A stretch of DNA of 64,000 bases from Rhizobium ecuadorense (GTDB lineage Bacteria > Pseudomonadota > Alphaproteobacteria > Rhizobiales > Rhizobiaceae). The stretch lies in the NCBI RefSeq assembly GCF_001187535.1, contig NZ_LFIO01000023.1, positions 146,547 to 210,546 of the forward strand. Reading direction: 5' to 3'. Position 1 is the first letter of the stretch. Every line of letters starts with the position of its first letter. The position numbers and the translations under genes are program-made. Below, piece by piece: positions 45,874-55,608 of the stretch. A model generated the notes under the pieces. That model was not told the origin of the DNA and did not search any database. It saw only the letters and a list, made by a program, of their open reading frames with translations.

Positions 45874-45910
45874 ACGCCGTTCGCGCATGCCGCGGACGGC
45901 GTTTTCTTTT
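45874..45910 (+). terminator. Rho-independent terminator
   Basis: ACGCCGT and ACGGCGT form the outer stem, CGCG/CGCG inside, followed by TTTCTTTT. It ends the NDUFA9-like transcript. The remaining gap to 46132 is AT-rich, without a gene, and presumably holds the promoter of the small exported peptide. Confidence 0.85.
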
Positions 45911-46132
45911 GTCGGCTCAAGCAAAGCCGGCGCAAGTTTGAAATGTTGTTGTGCCAGTCATACCAAGTGCCGTTGCATAAAAGACGCATCGGAAATTTTG
46001 TGGAATTAACGCCAAATTTAGCAGGAACGTTTATTGCTATTTGCCATTCCACTGACTACCAAGCCCGCGCGTCTTCCAACGGACTCAACGCTTGGGATCG
46101 CGTGCGGCAATCACTGTGAAAGGCATTTCTCG

Positions 46133-46285
46133 ATGGGCAAGTCAATCGCGCTCCTGTTTGCGTGTGCGGCGCTGGTTATCCTTGCAGGCTCCTTCGTTGC
46201 GTCCGGCTCGGTCGCAGCAGTGAAGGGTGGCTGTTCGCCGGCCTACGGCGTCGATCCTTGCTCGACGGCTTCGATTAGCCATTGA
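46133..46285 (+). CDS. Small exported peptide (50 residues)
   Basis: MGKSIALLFACAALVILAGS is a typical signal or anchor sequence, with possible cleavage after SVAA, leaving about twenty residues with Cys34 and Cys43 (KGGCSPAYGVDPCSTAS). An AAAGG site precedes the ATG. No family was recognised. Followed by a short GC hairpin. Confidence 0.55.
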   Translation: MGKSIALLFACAALVILAGSFVASGSVAAVKGGCSPAYGVDPCSTASISH

Positions 46286-46289
46286 CGAA

Positions 46290-46315
46290 AGGCCGGCCTT
46301 CCGCCGGCATCTTTC
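46290..46315 (+). terminator. Possible terminator of small-peptide gene
   Basis: GCCGG and CCGGC separated by 7 bases, followed by ATCTTTCAT, just after the stop of the 50-codon gene. Confidence 0.4.
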
Positions 46316-46482
46316 ATAAAGACACGTAGCAGTCGGAGCGCCTGAAGCAGGACGCTCCAAAGTGAACGCCCGGTCTTGCCCGCTTCAAAACAGCAGCAGG
46401 CACCTATCTCTTTATATTGCTATCTGGAAATAAGGCGCCCTTGGCTGGCAATCGCGTGCCTGCTCGCAAGCTCGACGCGGCA

Positions 46483-46519
46483 CCTTGCATTCGCGCCTGG
46501 GAGCCGCGCGAATGCAAGG
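46483..46519. terminator. 14-bp inverted repeat after uppP
   Basis: CCTTGCATTCGCGC and GCGCGAATGCAAGG pair perfectly around a 9-base loop, 14 bases beyond the uppP stop. It lacks a T run; it may end or stabilise the uppP mRNA. The rest of the 46316-46482 gap shows nothing recognisable. Confidence 0.5.
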
Positions 46520-46532
46520 CGTTGGGAATGTC

Positions 46533-47330
46533 TTAGGCGATCAGACCGGTTGCGGCCATGCCGAGCAGCAGGACGCCGAGAATGATGCGGTAGACGGCAA
46601 ACAGCGTGAACCGGTTGCTTCTGATATAGGCCAGCAGCCATTTGACGGCGATGAACGCGACGATGGTGGAGACAACGAAGGCGATGCCGAGCGCTGTCCA
46701 GTCTTCGTTAGCCGCGCCGCCGTCCTTGAAGGTCTTCAGCAATTCATAGCCGCTGGCGGCATACATTGTGGGGATGCCGACCAGAAAGGCGAATTCGGTC
46801 GCTGCGGCGCGGTTGCCGGTGCCGGCCAGCATGGCAACGAAGATCGTAGCGCCGGAGCGCGACGTTCCCGGGAAGACGCCAGCAACGATCTGGGCGATAC
46901 CGACCAGGATGGCGACGAGCCAGGTGATCTCCTTATGGGGAGCTTTGCGCGCCGCGGCCCATTCGGCAAAGATCATCCAGAAACCGCCGATGATCAGCGC
47001 CCAGGCGATCGGTGTGGCCGTCTCCGGCAGCTCGAAGCCGAGTTTCTTGACGACAAGCCCGAGGATTGCGGTGATGAGAAAGGCGACGATCAGCTTGGCG
47101 GCATAATCGCGATTCTCAGGCTCCCGCCAGCCAAGCACCAGATCCAGCAGGCGGCGCCAGTAGATGATGGTGACGGCGAGGATGGCGCCGGCCTGGATGA
47201 CGATGTTGAACATGTCCGACCGGTGGCCGAGCCATTGCTCCGCAATGATCAGATGGCCGGTGCTTGAGATCGGCAGAAACTCGGTAATCCCCTCGATGAT
47301 ACCGAGAAGCGCAGCATTGATATAATCCAT
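46533..47330 (-). CDS. uppP: Undecaprenyl-diphosphatase
   Basis: A 265-residue inner-membrane protein (BacA family). GIIEGITEFLPISSTGHLI and GVFPGTSRSGATI are the two catalytic motifs; eight hydrophobic segments are evident. It dephosphorylates undecaprenyl diphosphate to recycle the lipid carrier for peptidoglycan and O-antigen, and gives bacitracin tolerance. The 229-base gap to the following GST gene shows no other gene. Confidence 0.96.
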   Translation of the reverse strand: MDYINAALLGIIEGITEFLPISSTGHLIIAEQWLGHRSDMFNIVIQAGAILAVTIIYWRRLLDLVLGWREPENRDYAAKLIVAFLITAILGLVVKKLGFELPETATPIAWALIIGGFWMIFAEWAAARKAPHKEITWLVAILVGIAQIVAGVFPGTSRSGATIFVAMLAGTGNRAAATEFAFLVGIPTMYAASGYELLKTFKDGGAANEDWTALGIAFVVSTIVAFIAVKWLLAYIRSNRFTLFAVYRIILGVLLLGMAATGLIA

Positions 47331-47559
47331 ACATTGTCTCCGTTTAAAGGTCGGTCGGGCCTGACCGCTTGGGTCGATCAGGCCGCCGCTTCCATTCGTT
47401 CGCTAGACCGTATCTCGCCATTGTCAGATGGCGTAAAATGCGATTCGCTTGTATTGGCGGGGCCAAGCTCCTATAGCTTCAACCAATGAGTCATGACTAG
47501 GGCGCTATAACTGAGCTGCCAGACAGTCGTGTAACAGCAATCACGAAGCTCGAGTATCG

Positions 47560-48252
47560 ATGCCCACGCTTTATCATCATCCCATGTCATCCGCATCTCG
47601 CTTCGTCCGGCTGATTCTGGCCGAATACGGCTATCAGGCGGATCTGATCGAGGAGCAGACATGGGAGAAGCGCCGGGACTTCCTGGCGCTCAACCCGGCC
47701 GGCACGCTGCCTGTTTATGTCGACGACAGCATGCGCGCACTCTGTGGCGCCACCGTCATATCCGAATATCTGGATGAGACGCACGGCGTGCTGAAGCGCG
47801 ACCGGCGGCTGCTCGCCGAGGACCCTTTCCAGCGGGCGGAAATCCGCCGGCTGAGCGAGTGGTTCATGCAGAAGATGGAAAACGACGTGACCAAGCCGCT
47901 CGCTCGCGAGCGTGTCTACAAGTTGCAGATGACCGCCGATCAGGGCGGCGGAGCCCCGGATTCGAAGATTTTGCGCACGGCCCGCGCGAATATCCGCCAG
48001 CATATGCGCTATCTCACCTGGCTCGCCGGCTCGCGCCAATGGCTGGCGGGCGAGCGGATGAGCTATGCCGACCTTGCCGCCGCGGCCTCGATCTCGATCC
48101 TCGATTATCTCGGCGAAATCGACTGGGCGGACGCGCCCGTTGTCAAGGACTGGTACCAGCGGCTGAAATCGCGCCCCTCCTTCCGGCCGATGCTGACCGA
48201 GCGGGTGCGCGGCCTCACGCCGGTATCGCATTATGCCGATCTGGATTTCTGA
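47560..48252 (+). CDS. Glutathione S-transferase family protein
   Basis: A 230-residue GST: LYHHPMSSASRFVRLILAEYG has the catalytic-type Ser region, LNPAGTLPVYVDDSMRALCGATVISEYLDE the glutathione site, and GERMSYADLAAAASISILDYLG the C-terminal domain. It precedes queG by 12 bases and the epimerase gene beyond it, an arrangement that suggests one operon. Confidence 0.92.
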   Translation: MPTLYHHPMSSASRFVRLILAEYGYQADLIEEQTWEKRRDFLALNPAGTLPVYVDDSMRALCGATVISEYLDETHGVLKRDRRLLAEDPFQRAEIRRLSEWFMQKMENDVTKPLARERVYKLQMTADQGGGAPDSKILRTARANIRQHMRYLTWLAGSRQWLAGERMSYADLAAAASISILDYLGEIDWADAPVVKDWYQRLKSRPSFRPMLTERVRGLTPVSHYADLDF

Positions 48253-48264
48253 CGAGGGCTTTTC

Positions 48265-49422
48265 ATGCCCGAAGCCGATAGAGATGACAAAGAGCGCCGC
48301 CGCCGCGACAATTTGACCATGTTCGTGCGGGCGGAATCTGCCGCCAAGGGCTTCGATCTCTGCCGCATCACACGGCCCGACGCGATTCCGCAAGCCAAAG
48401 AGCGCCTCGGCCAGTTCATCGATGCCGGGCGGCATGGGACGATGGAGTGGATGGCGGAGACGCGCGAGCGGCGCGGCGATCCGCGCACGCTCTGGAGCGA
48501 GGTGCGGTCCGTCGTCGTCTTCGGCCTCAACTACGCCCCGGAGGAAGATCCGCGCGGCGTTCTCGCCAAGCCTGAGAAGGCGGCGATCTCAGTCTATGCC
48601 CGCAACCGCGATTATCACGACATCATCAAGGGCCGGCTGAAAGAGATCGCCACGCGTTTTGCGGCGCGGGCCGGCGCCGACGTCAAAGTCTTCGTCGATA
48701 CCGCGCCTGTCATGGAAAAGCCGCTGGCGGCGGCGGCCGGCCTCGGCTGGCAGGGCAAGCACACCAACCTCGTCAGCCGCACGCACGGCTCCTGGCTGTT
48801 TCTCGGCAGCATGTTCACCACCGCCGATCTCGCCGTCGACGCCGAAGAGGCCGATCATTGCGGCTCCTGCCGCGCCTGCCTCGACGCCTGCCCGACGGCC
48901 GCCTTTCCCGCGCCTTACCAGATCGATGCGCGGCGCTGCATCTCCTATCTCACCATCGAGCACAAGGGGCCGATCGACGCCGATCTCAGGCCGCTGATCG
49001 GCAATCGCATCTATGGCTGCGACGATTGTCTCGCCGCCTGCCCGTGGAACAAGTTCGCAAGTGCGGCCTCCGAGATGAAGCTGAAGGCGCGGGATGATCT
49101 GCAGGAGCCGTCGATTGCCTTTCTGCTGACGCTTGACGATGCCGCCTTCCGCGCCTTCTTCAGCGGCTCGCCGGTGAAACGAATCGGTCGCGATCGCTTT
49201 ATCCGCAATGTGCTGATCGCCGCCGGCAATTCCGGCGAGAAGGCTCTTATCGCCCAATGTCAGCTGCTCGCCGGCGATGCCTCGCCGGTGGTGCGGGGAA
49301 TGGCAGTGTGGGCGCTGTCACGGCTGATGGAGCCTGGCGCATTTTCAGGCCTTGCGACACAACGAGCCGATGAGACTGACGACGACGTGCTGAATGAATG
49401 GCGGCTGGCGGGAGTGGGCTGA
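48265..49422 (+). CDS. queG: Epoxyqueuosine reductase
   Basis: A 385-residue cobalamin-dependent iron-sulfur enzyme. [16 protein letters not shown] and [13 protein letters not shown] bind two 4Fe-4S clusters; [24 protein letters not shown] is the cobalamin/substrate region and [14 protein letters not shown] the N-terminal part. It performs the last step of queuosine synthesis in tRNA. The stop overlaps the next start (TGATG). Confidence 0.95.
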   Translation: MPEADRDDKERRRRDNLTMFVRAESAAKGFDLCRITRPDAIPQAKERLGQFIDAGRHGTMEWMAETRERRGDPRTLWSEVRSVVVFGLNYAPEEDPRGVLAKPEKAAISVYARNRDYHDIIKGRLKEIATRFAARAGADVKVFVDTAPVMEKPLAAAAGLGWQGKHTNLVSRTHGSWLFLGSMFTTADLAVDAEEADHCGSCRACLDACPTAAFPAPYQIDARRCISYLTIEHKGPIDADLRPLIGNRIYGCDDCLAACPWNKFASAASEMKLKARDDLQEPSIAFLLTLDDAAFRAFFSGSPVKRIGRDRFIRNVLIAAGNSGEKALIAQCQLLAGDASPVVRGMAVWALSRLMEPGAFSGLATQRADETDDDVLNEWRLAGVG

Positions 49423-50291
49423 TGCATGTGATGATTTTTGGCTGCGGTTATTCCGGCACGGCGATCGCCAGGGCCTTCGCCGGCGACGGCGTGCGCATTT
49501 CCGGCACCACGCGCTCGGCCGACAAGATGGCGGCGCTCCTGCAGAACGGCGTCGAAGCCTTCCTTTTCGACGGGGAGACCATGGACGACGGGTTGCGCCG
49601 GGCTCTGGCCGATGTCACCCATCTCGTGCAGTCGATCGCACCTGGAAAGGCCGACCCGCTGCTGCGGCTGCTCGGCGAAGACGGCGCAAACCTACCGTCC
49701 GGCCTCGAATGGATCGGTTATCTCTCGACCGTCGGCGTCTACGGCGACCACAAGGGCGCGTGGATCAACGAGGAAACGCCGTGTGTGCCCGTCTCCGGGC
49801 GCTCGAAGGAGCGGCTCGAGGCGGAAGAGGGCTGGCTGGCACTGGGCGAGAGATGCGGCGTGCCGGCGGCGGTGCTTCGACTTTCCGGCATTTACGGGCC
49901 GGGACGCAATGCCTTCTGCAATTTGGACAAGGGCACGGCGCGGCGGCTGATCAAGAAGGACCAGGTGTTCAACCGCATCCGCGTCGAGGATATCGGTGCG
50001 GCGACCCGTTTCCTGTCGGACCATCGCCTCGGCGGCATCTATAATATCACCGACGACCGGCCCGGCCCGCCGCAGGACGTGATCGTCGAGGCAGCGCGGT
50101 TGATGGGCGTCGAACCGCCGCCGGAGCAGGCCTTCGAAACCGCCGAGCTGACGCCGATGGCGCGCTCCTTCTACGGCGAGAACAAGCGGGTTTCGAATGC
50201 GAAACTCAAGGCCTCCGGCTTCGAATTCTCCTTCCCCGACTACCCGATGTCACTTGCGCAATTGTGGCAGGATGGACGCTGGCGCGGTTAG
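49422..50291 (+). CDS. NAD(P)-binding atypical SDR/epimerase-like protein
   Basis: A 289-residue protein starting [23 protein letters not shown] (dinucleotide loop GxGxxG). WIGYLSTVGVYGDHKGAWINE holds a Ser and a degenerate Tyr site, and the conserved LRLSGIYGPGRNAF follows. It belongs to the YeeZ-like group without known substrate. It is translationally coupled to queG. Confidence 0.85.
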   Translation: MHVMIFGCGYSGTAIARAFAGDGVRISGTTRSADKMAALLQNGVEAFLFDGETMDDGLRRALADVTHLVQSIAPGKADPLLRLLGEDGANLPSGLEWIGYLSTVGVYGDHKGAWINEETPCVPVSGRSKERLEAEEGWLALGERCGVPAAVLRLSGIYGPGRNAFCNLDKGTARRLIKKDQVFNRIRVEDIGAATRFLSDHRLGGIYNITDDRPGPPQDVIVEAARLMGVEPPPEQAFETAELTPMARSFYGENKRVSNAKLKASGFEFSFPDYPMSLAQLWQDGRWRG

Positions 50292-50700
50292 ACCAGGCCC
50301 GCTTGAGGCGGCCGGGTGATCACCCGAAATGAGTAGGAAATTCCTACTTTCTGCATTTGGCAGAACAATTCTCGCCGCATATCATGGTTAACGGCCTTTG
50401 AATTTGCGCAAATGTGGCAGCGAATATGGCAAAGCTCGAAAAAATATTTCGTGATTTTTGTGAAGGCTGGGAAGTTTAAAACTTCTTCGGAAAAATCATT
50501 TGAATTTTAGCTGATTTCATTGCGTTTTTTTCCACATTTTGCCGCACGCGGCAAATTCTCATATTTTATCAATGGCCTCACGAATGTTACAGATTGTAAT
50601 ATTCCGTGAACTGGTGCGGCACTTTTTCGCCACTTTTTAACAGATTTAAGCCCCGCCGCCTGCAGAGGCGTTGAGTTCAATAGTTGAGGGATACTCTGTT
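50292..50700. other. AT-rich intergenic region without a gene
   Basis: About 400 bases, far more AT-rich than the surroundings. It has CGGGTGATCACCCG at 50313-50326, AGTAGGAAATTCCTACT at 50332-50348 and runs of A and T near 50440-50640. It probably contains the promoter and leader of the RlpA-like gene; no ORF or known RNA family was recognised. Confidence 0.6.
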
Positions 50701-51063
50701 TTGAAGAAAATACGTCGTTCTATTATCGCTGCCGTAACTATTGCAGCCTGCTCTTCCTTGCTTCCGGCGGAGAGTTTTGCTGGAAATGGATGCGGCGGTG
50801 CTTCATGGTACGCACTTCGCTCCAAAACTGCTTCCGGGGAACGTATGAACCCTGCCATCTTGACTGCCGCGCATCGTTCGCTTGCCTTCGGCACCAAGGT
50901 TAAGGTCACCAACCGCAACAACGGCCGCACCGTCGTCGTTCGCATCAACGATCGCGGTCCGTTCATCCGCGGCCGGGTGATCGACCTGTCGCGCGCAGCG
51001 GCGCAGAACATCGGCATGGTGAGCTCCGGCACGGCGAAGGTCTGCTACCAGGTGATCAGCTAA
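50701..51063 (+). CDS. RlpA-like double-psi beta-barrel protein, exported
   Basis: About 120 residues. The TTG at 50701 with GAGGGA upstream gives a signal peptide ([27 protein letters not shown]). [73 protein letters not shown] is the RlpA DPBB domain with the catalytic-type Asp. RlpA lytic transglycosylases cleave naked glycan at the septum. No SPOR domain is present. The frame is also open to TTG 50671. Confidence 0.88.
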   Translation: MKKIRRSIIAAVTIAACSSLLPAESFAGNGCGGASWYALRSKTASGERMNPAILTAAHRSLAFGTKVKVTNRNNGRTVVVRINDRGPFIRGRVIDLSRAAAQNIGMVSSGTAKVCYQVIS

Positions 51064-51130
51064 AGCTGACAACCGAGGTGATCAGCTAAAAGCTGGCAGC
51101 CGAGGTGGTCAGCTGAGGCTTAGCAACTGG
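51050..51130 (+). repeat. Three tandem copies of the RlpA gene 3' end
   Basis: Copies at 51050-51075, 51076-51102 and 51103-51130 each start AGGTG(A/G)TCAGCT and have diverged progressively. The first contains the last codons (QVIS) and stop. Each copy contains a CAGCT...AGCTG self-complement that could fold. Confidence 0.75.
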
Positions 51131-51261
51131 CTGCGCCGTCAGCGGCGCTTGCTCTTGCCGTCAATCGCGGTTACCACGCGGTTGAGACTTGCGAACAATC
51201 CATCCCGCGACTGTCGCGGCGGACGGGATCCTTCGCAGGCATGGCAACAGGAGACTTGTGA

Positions 51262-52551
51262 ATGCGTCTGGGCGGCCGCCTCGAAGGGGCGATTTCTGTG
51301 CTCGCGGACATCGATACCCGCAAGCGGCCTGTCGCCGACGCGCTGAAGGACTGGGGCCTTGCGCACCGCTTCGCCGGTTCCGGCGATCGTGCCGCGATCG
51401 GCAACATCGTCTATGACGCCCTGCGCATGCGGCTTTCCCATGCCTGGCTGATGGACGATGACAGTGCCGCAGCCATTGCCCACGCCGTCATGTTCCGCCA
51501 ATGGGGTTTCACACCCGACAGTCTTGCCGCCGAACTGGCGGACGACAAATTCGCGCCGGCGCCGCTGAGCGCCGATGCCGCGGCCGCCTTTGCAAACCGC
51601 CGTCTCGACGACGCGCCGCCGCATATCCGCGGCGATATTCCTGAATGGGTCCAACCCTCCCTCGAACAGGCCTTCGGCGCCGGCTGGCTTGCCGAGGCAC
51701 AGGCGCTCGCGGCGCGACCGACGCTTGATCTGCGCGCCAACATTTTGAAGTCCTCCCGCGACAAGGCCGTCAAGGCGCTCGAAAGAGCCGGCGCGCAGGC
51801 GGCGAAGATCGCCCGCTACGGTATCCGCATTGCCGCCGGCGAAGGCGCCTCGCGCCTACCCAACGTGACGGCCGAGCTTTCGTTCCAGAAAGGCTGGTTC
51901 GAAGTTCAGGACGAGGGATCGCAGATCGTCGCCGACCTGGTGCTCGCCAAGGAGGGCGACCAGGTTCTCGACTATTGCGCCGGCGGCGGCGGCAAGACGC
52001 TCGCCATGGCGGCCGCCATGCAGAACAAGGGACAGGTTCACGCCTATGACGCCGACCGCAAACGGCTGGCGCCGATCATCGAGCGGCTGAAGCGGGCGGG
52101 CACCCGCAATGTCCAGGTGCATGACGACCCCAGGGGCCTTTCCGGCCTTGCCGGGCGCTGCGACAAGGTGCTGGTCGACGCGCCCTGCACCGGCACCGGC
52201 ACATGGCGCCGCCGTCCCGACACGAAATGGCGGCTGACGGCGAAGAACCTCGACGAGCGCACCGCCCAGCAGCAGGACGCGCTGGCGCAGGCAGGCGGCT
52301 TCGTCAAACCGGGCGGCGAGCTGATCTATGTCACCTGCTCGGTGCTGCCCCAGGAGAACGAGGAACAGGTGCGCCGTTTCACGGCCGACAATCCTGATTT
52401 CCAGATCGTCAGCGCCCTGCCCGCCTGGGATGGCCTGTTCGGCAAAGACGCCCCGCGCCCGCACTCTTCCGACGGGCTGACGGTAACGCTGACCCCTGCT
52501 TCCACCGACACGGACGGCTTCTTCTTCTGCCGCATGCAGCTCAAGGGCTGA
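51262..52551 (+). CDS. RsmB/NOP family RNA cytosine C5-methyltransferase
   Basis: A 429-residue protein with an N-terminal NusB-like helical region and a C-terminal SAM domain: VLDYCAGGGGKTLAMAAAM (motif I), VLVDAPCTGTGTWRRRPD (motif IV with first Cys) and YVTCSVLPQENEEQV (motif VI, catalytic Cys). The likely target is 16S rRNA (C967-type) but this is not certain. Start at the ATG 3 bases after an in-frame GTG-containing stretch with AGGAG near 51248. Confidence 0.92.
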   Translation: MRLGGRLEGAISVLADIDTRKRPVADALKDWGLAHRFAGSGDRAAIGNIVYDALRMRLSHAWLMDDDSAAAIAHAVMFRQWGFTPDSLAAELADDKFAPAPLSADAAAAFANRRLDDAPPHIRGDIPEWVQPSLEQAFGAGWLAEAQALAARPTLDLRANILKSSRDKAVKALERAGAQAAKIARYGIRIAAGEGASRLPNVTAELSFQKGWFEVQDEGSQIVADLVLAKEGDQVLDYCAGGGGKTLAMAAAMQNKGQVHAYDADRKRLAPIIERLKRAGTRNVQVHDDPRGLSGLAGRCDKVLVDAPCTGTGTWRRRPDTKWRLTAKNLDERTAQQQDALAQAGGFVKPGGELIYVTCSVLPQENEEQVRRFTADNPDFQIVSALPAWDGLFGKDAPRPHSSDGLTVTLTPASTDTDGFFFCRMQLKG

Positions 52552-52748
52552 GGGCGCCAGACGCACTTCGATGTGAACGAGAGCCGCGAATACCGCCGGT
52601 TTTTCGGACAAAGGTGCTGCGAAAGAGTCGATCTTGCAGCAAGCGCTCATCTTAAAATCATTCCAAACTAGAGTGTTTGACACCAGTTTGCTTTTGCGCG
52701 AAGAGACGGAGCCCGATTTAGACGGAAGATCCGTCACAGGAGAGGATC

Positions 52749-54023
52749 ATGAAGCTCAATAAATTCCGCGCAGCCGTGCTGGCGATTGCCCCCGCCGCCC
52801 TGCTCGCCCTTCCCGCGCATGCCGAAACCGATGCGGCTGCCGTGGTGAAACATTATGCCGAGGTGGCGCATGCGAAATACGAAGACTCGCTGACAACGGC
52901 GAAGGCCCTCGACGCCGCCATCGACGCCTTCCTGAAGGCGCCTGATGACGCGACGCTGAAGGCCGCCCGGGACGCCTGGATCAAGGCGCGCGTTCCCTAC
53001 CAGCAGACGGAAGTCTATCGCTTCGGCAATCCGATCGTCGACGACTGGGAAGGCAAGGTCAATGCATGGCCGCTCGATGAAGGCCTGATCGACTATGTCG
53101 ATCCCTCCTACGGCACCGAGAGCGACGAAAATTCGCTGTATGTCGCCAATGTCATCGCCAACAAGACGATCAAGATCGACGGCAAGGATGTCGACGCCTC
53201 CAAGCTGACGCCGGAATTCCTCTCCGGCACACTTGCCGAGGCCGGCGGCATCGAAGCCAATGTCGCGACCGGCTACCACGCCATCGAATTCCTCCTCTGG
53301 GGCCAGGATCTGAACGGCACGGGACCCGGCGCCGGCGACCGCCCGGCAACCGATTACGACCTCAAGAACTGCACGCACGGCAATTGCGACCGCCGCGCCG
53401 AATATCTGAAGTCCGCCTCGACGCTGCTGGTTTCCGACCTGCAGGAAATGACCGACAACTGGAAGCCGGACGGTGCGGCGACGAAGAATGTCGAAGCCGA
53501 CCCGAAGGCCGGCCTCGTCGCCATCCTGACGGGCATGGGTTCGCTCTCTTATGGCGAGCTTGCCGGCGAGCGCATGAAGCTCGGCCTGCTGCTACACGAT
53601 CCTGAGGAAGAGCATGATTGCTTCTCCGACAACACCTACAACTCGCATCTGAACGACGCGATCGGCATCGCCGCCGCCTATACCGGCAACTATACCCGCG
53701 TCGACGGCACCAAGCTGAGTGGTCCGTCGCTGCACGATCTGGTGGCCGCCAAGGACAAGGCGCTCGATGCCGAGATGGAAGGCAAGCTCAACAAGACGCT
53801 CGACGCGATGAACGCCATGGCCAAGCGCGGCGAGACGGTCGAGAAGTACGACCAGATGATCGGCGAGGGCAACAAGGAAGGCAATGCCGTCGTCCAGGCC
53901 GCCATCGACGGGCTGATCGACCAGACGAAATCGGTACAGCGCGTTATTGCCGCACTCGATCTCGGCACGGTTCAGCTTGAAGGTTCCGACAGCTTGGATA
54001 ATCCTAACGCCGTCTTCAAATAA
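52749..54023 (+). CDS. Imelysin family periplasmic protein (IrpA/M75-like)
   Basis: A 424-residue protein with a signal peptide (FRAAVLAIAPAALLALPAHAETD). The imelysin signature GYHAIEFLLWGQD (G-x-H-x-x-E) lies near residue 177 and FGNPIVDDWEGKVNAWPLDEGLIDY earlier. Family members are iron-regulated and thought to bind metal. CAGGAGAGG precedes the start. First gene of a four-gene set ending in DUF1513; the same set occurs in other alphaproteobacteria. No clear iron box was found in the 52552-52748 gap. Confidence 0.92.
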   Translation: MKLNKFRAAVLAIAPAALLALPAHAETDAAAVVKHYAEVAHAKYEDSLTTAKALDAAIDAFLKAPDDATLKAARDAWIKARVPYQQTEVYRFGNPIVDDWEGKVNAWPLDEGLIDYVDPSYGTESDENSLYVANVIANKTIKIDGKDVDASKLTPEFLSGTLAEAGGIEANVATGYHAIEFLLWGQDLNGTGPGAGDRPATDYDLKNCTHGNCDRRAEYLKSASTLLVSDLQEMTDNWKPDGAATKNVEADPKAGLVAILTGMGSLSYGELAGERMKLGLLLHDPEEEHDCFSDNTYNSHLNDAIGIAAAYTGNYTRVDGTKLSGPSLHDLVAAKDKALDAEMEGKLNKTLDAMNAMAKRGETVEKYDQMIGEGNKEGNAVVQAAIDGLIDQTKSVQRVIAALDLGTVQLEGSDSLDNPNAVFK

Positions 54024-54033
54024 GCAAAAAGGC

Positions 54034-54059
54034 GGGCCGCTTCGATGACGGAGCGGCCC
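54034..54059 (+). promoter_or_regulatory. Intercistronic stem-loop
   Basis: GGGCCGCT and AGCGGCCC form a perfect 8-bp stem with a 10-base loop between the imelysin stop and the oxidoreductase start. There is no T run. It may protect the upstream message and lower expression of the downstream genes. Confidence 0.6.
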
Positions 54060-54069
54060 GAACCCTGAA

Positions 54070-55608
54070 ATGTCGCATGCCCCGGCCCGCCGATTGATCG
54101 CCCGCGCAGCGCTCTGCGCCACGCTTGCCGGCTTTTCCGCAACGATCGCCGCCGGTTTCGATCTGCCGACGACACGCACCGACCTCTCCGACGCCGATCT
54201 GACACGTGTCGCCGACGTCACCCGGCCGACCAGGGATTTTTCCAAGGCCGAGCAATACGAAGCGATGCAGGCGGGTGCGACGACCTCGATCGATCCGGTT
54301 ACCGAAGACAGTTTCTCGCATATTTCGGCCAATATCCCCTTCGAGGAAGAGCAGAATTTCAAGCTCGGCAACGCGCTTTTCCGCAAGCTCTGGGTTTCCT
54401 CGCCGTCTTCGACGCAGGCCTCCGATGGCCTGGGCCCGCTCTTCAACGCCCGCTCCTGCATGAGCTGTCACGTCAATGACGGCCGCGGCAAACCGCCGGA
54501 GGGAGGCCCAAGCGCCGTCTCGATGTTCCTGCGGCTTTCCCGTGCAGCCGGGACGGCGGAGGAAGAAAAGGCGATTGCAAGCGCAGATGTCCTCAATTTC
54601 CCCGATCCGGTCTATGGCCATCAGCTGCAGGATCTTGCCGTTCCCGGCCTTGCCGCCGAGGGCCGGATGGCGATCCGCTACGATGAGGAGACGGTGACAC
54701 TCGGCGACGGCGAGACCGTGTCGCTGCGCCGGCCGCATTATGCGGCCACGAACCTTGCCTACGGACCGCTCGATGCCGCGACGACGATCTCGGCGCGTGT
54801 CGCCCCTGCCATGATCGGCCTCGGGCTGATCGAGGCGATCCCCGAGGCCGATATCCTTGGCCATGCCGACCCTGAGGATGTCGATGGCGACGGCATTTCC
54901 GGCAAGGCGGCGATCGTCCGCGACCACCGCAGCGGCGAGATCGCGCTCGGCCGCTTCGGCTGGAAGGCGCAGAACGCCACAGTGCGCGATCAGAATGCCG
55001 ATGCCTTCGCCAATGATATCGGCATCTCGACACCCGACCATCCGGACGCGCATGGCGATTGCACCCAGGCGGAAAAAAAATGCCTCGATATGCCGACCGG
55101 CGTGCAAAAGCGGCTGGGCGAAGAAGAAGCGCCGGGTCCCATTCTCGACCTCGTGACCTTCTATTCCGAAAACCTTGCCGTTCCCTCGCGCCGCAAGGCG
55201 AGCTTTCCCGAGACGCTGAAGGGCAAGCGGATCTTCTATGAAAGCGGCTGCATTTCCTGCCATGTGCCGAAATTCGTCACCCGCCGGGATTCACCCGATA
55301 AGGCGCAGTCCTTCCAGCTGATCTGGCCCTATTCCGACTTTCTTCTGCACGATATGGGCGACGGGCTTGCCGACGGGCAACAGGTCGGCCTTGCAAGCGG
55401 ACGTGAATGGCGCACGCCACCGCTATGGGGTATAGGACTGACCCGGACTGTCAGCGGACACAGCTTTTTCCTGCATGACGGCCGTGCGCGGAATCTCACC
55501 GAGGCGATCCTTTGGCACGGCGGCGAAGCTGACAAGGCCCGCAACGCTTTCTCCTCCCTGTCGAAAGACGACAGGGAGGCCCTGATTACATTCCTGGAGT
55601 CACTTTGA
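54070..55608 (+). CDS. Di-haem oxidoreductase family protein (DUF1111)
   Basis: A 512-residue exported c-type cytochrome. The signal peptide spans about 1-35 (LIARAALCATLAGFSATIAAG). Two haem sites are visible: CMSCHVNDGRGKPP near 137 and GCISCHVPKF near 399; DPEDVDGDGISGKA in between may bind calcium. The family resembles MauG/peroxidase-like di-haem enzymes. It lies between two imelysin genes, so it may handle redox changes of the metal bound by them (inference). The stop overlaps the next start. Confidence 0.92.
   Translation: MSHAPARRLIARAALCATLAGFSATIAAGFDLPTTRTDLSDADLTRVADVTRPTRDFSKAEQYEAMQAGATTSIDPVTEDSFSHISANIPFEEEQNFKLGNALFRKLWVSSPSSTQASDGLGPLFNARSCMSCHVNDGRGKPPEGGPSAVSMFLRLSRAAGTAEEEKAIASADVLNFPDPVYGHQLQDLAVPGLAAEGRMAIRYDEETVTLGDGETVSLRRPHYAATNLAYGPLDAATTISARVAPAMIGLGLIEAIPEADILGHADPEDVDGDGISGKAAIVRDHRSGEIALGRFGWKAQNATVRDQNADAFANDIGISTPDHPDAHGDCTQAEKKCLDMPTGVQKRLGEEEAPGPILDLVTFYSENLAVPSRRKASFPETLKGKRIFYESGCISCHVPKFVTRRDSPDKAQSFQLIWPYSDFLLHDMGDGLADGQQVGLASGREWRTPPLWGIGLTRTVSGHSFFLHDGRARNLTEAILWHGGEADKARNAFSSLSKDDREALITFLESL

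Noticed and set aside
52552..52748. Possible iron-responsive operator upstream of the imelysin gene
   Set aside because: AT-rich half-sites occur near 52660 but none forms a convincing Irr or RirA box.
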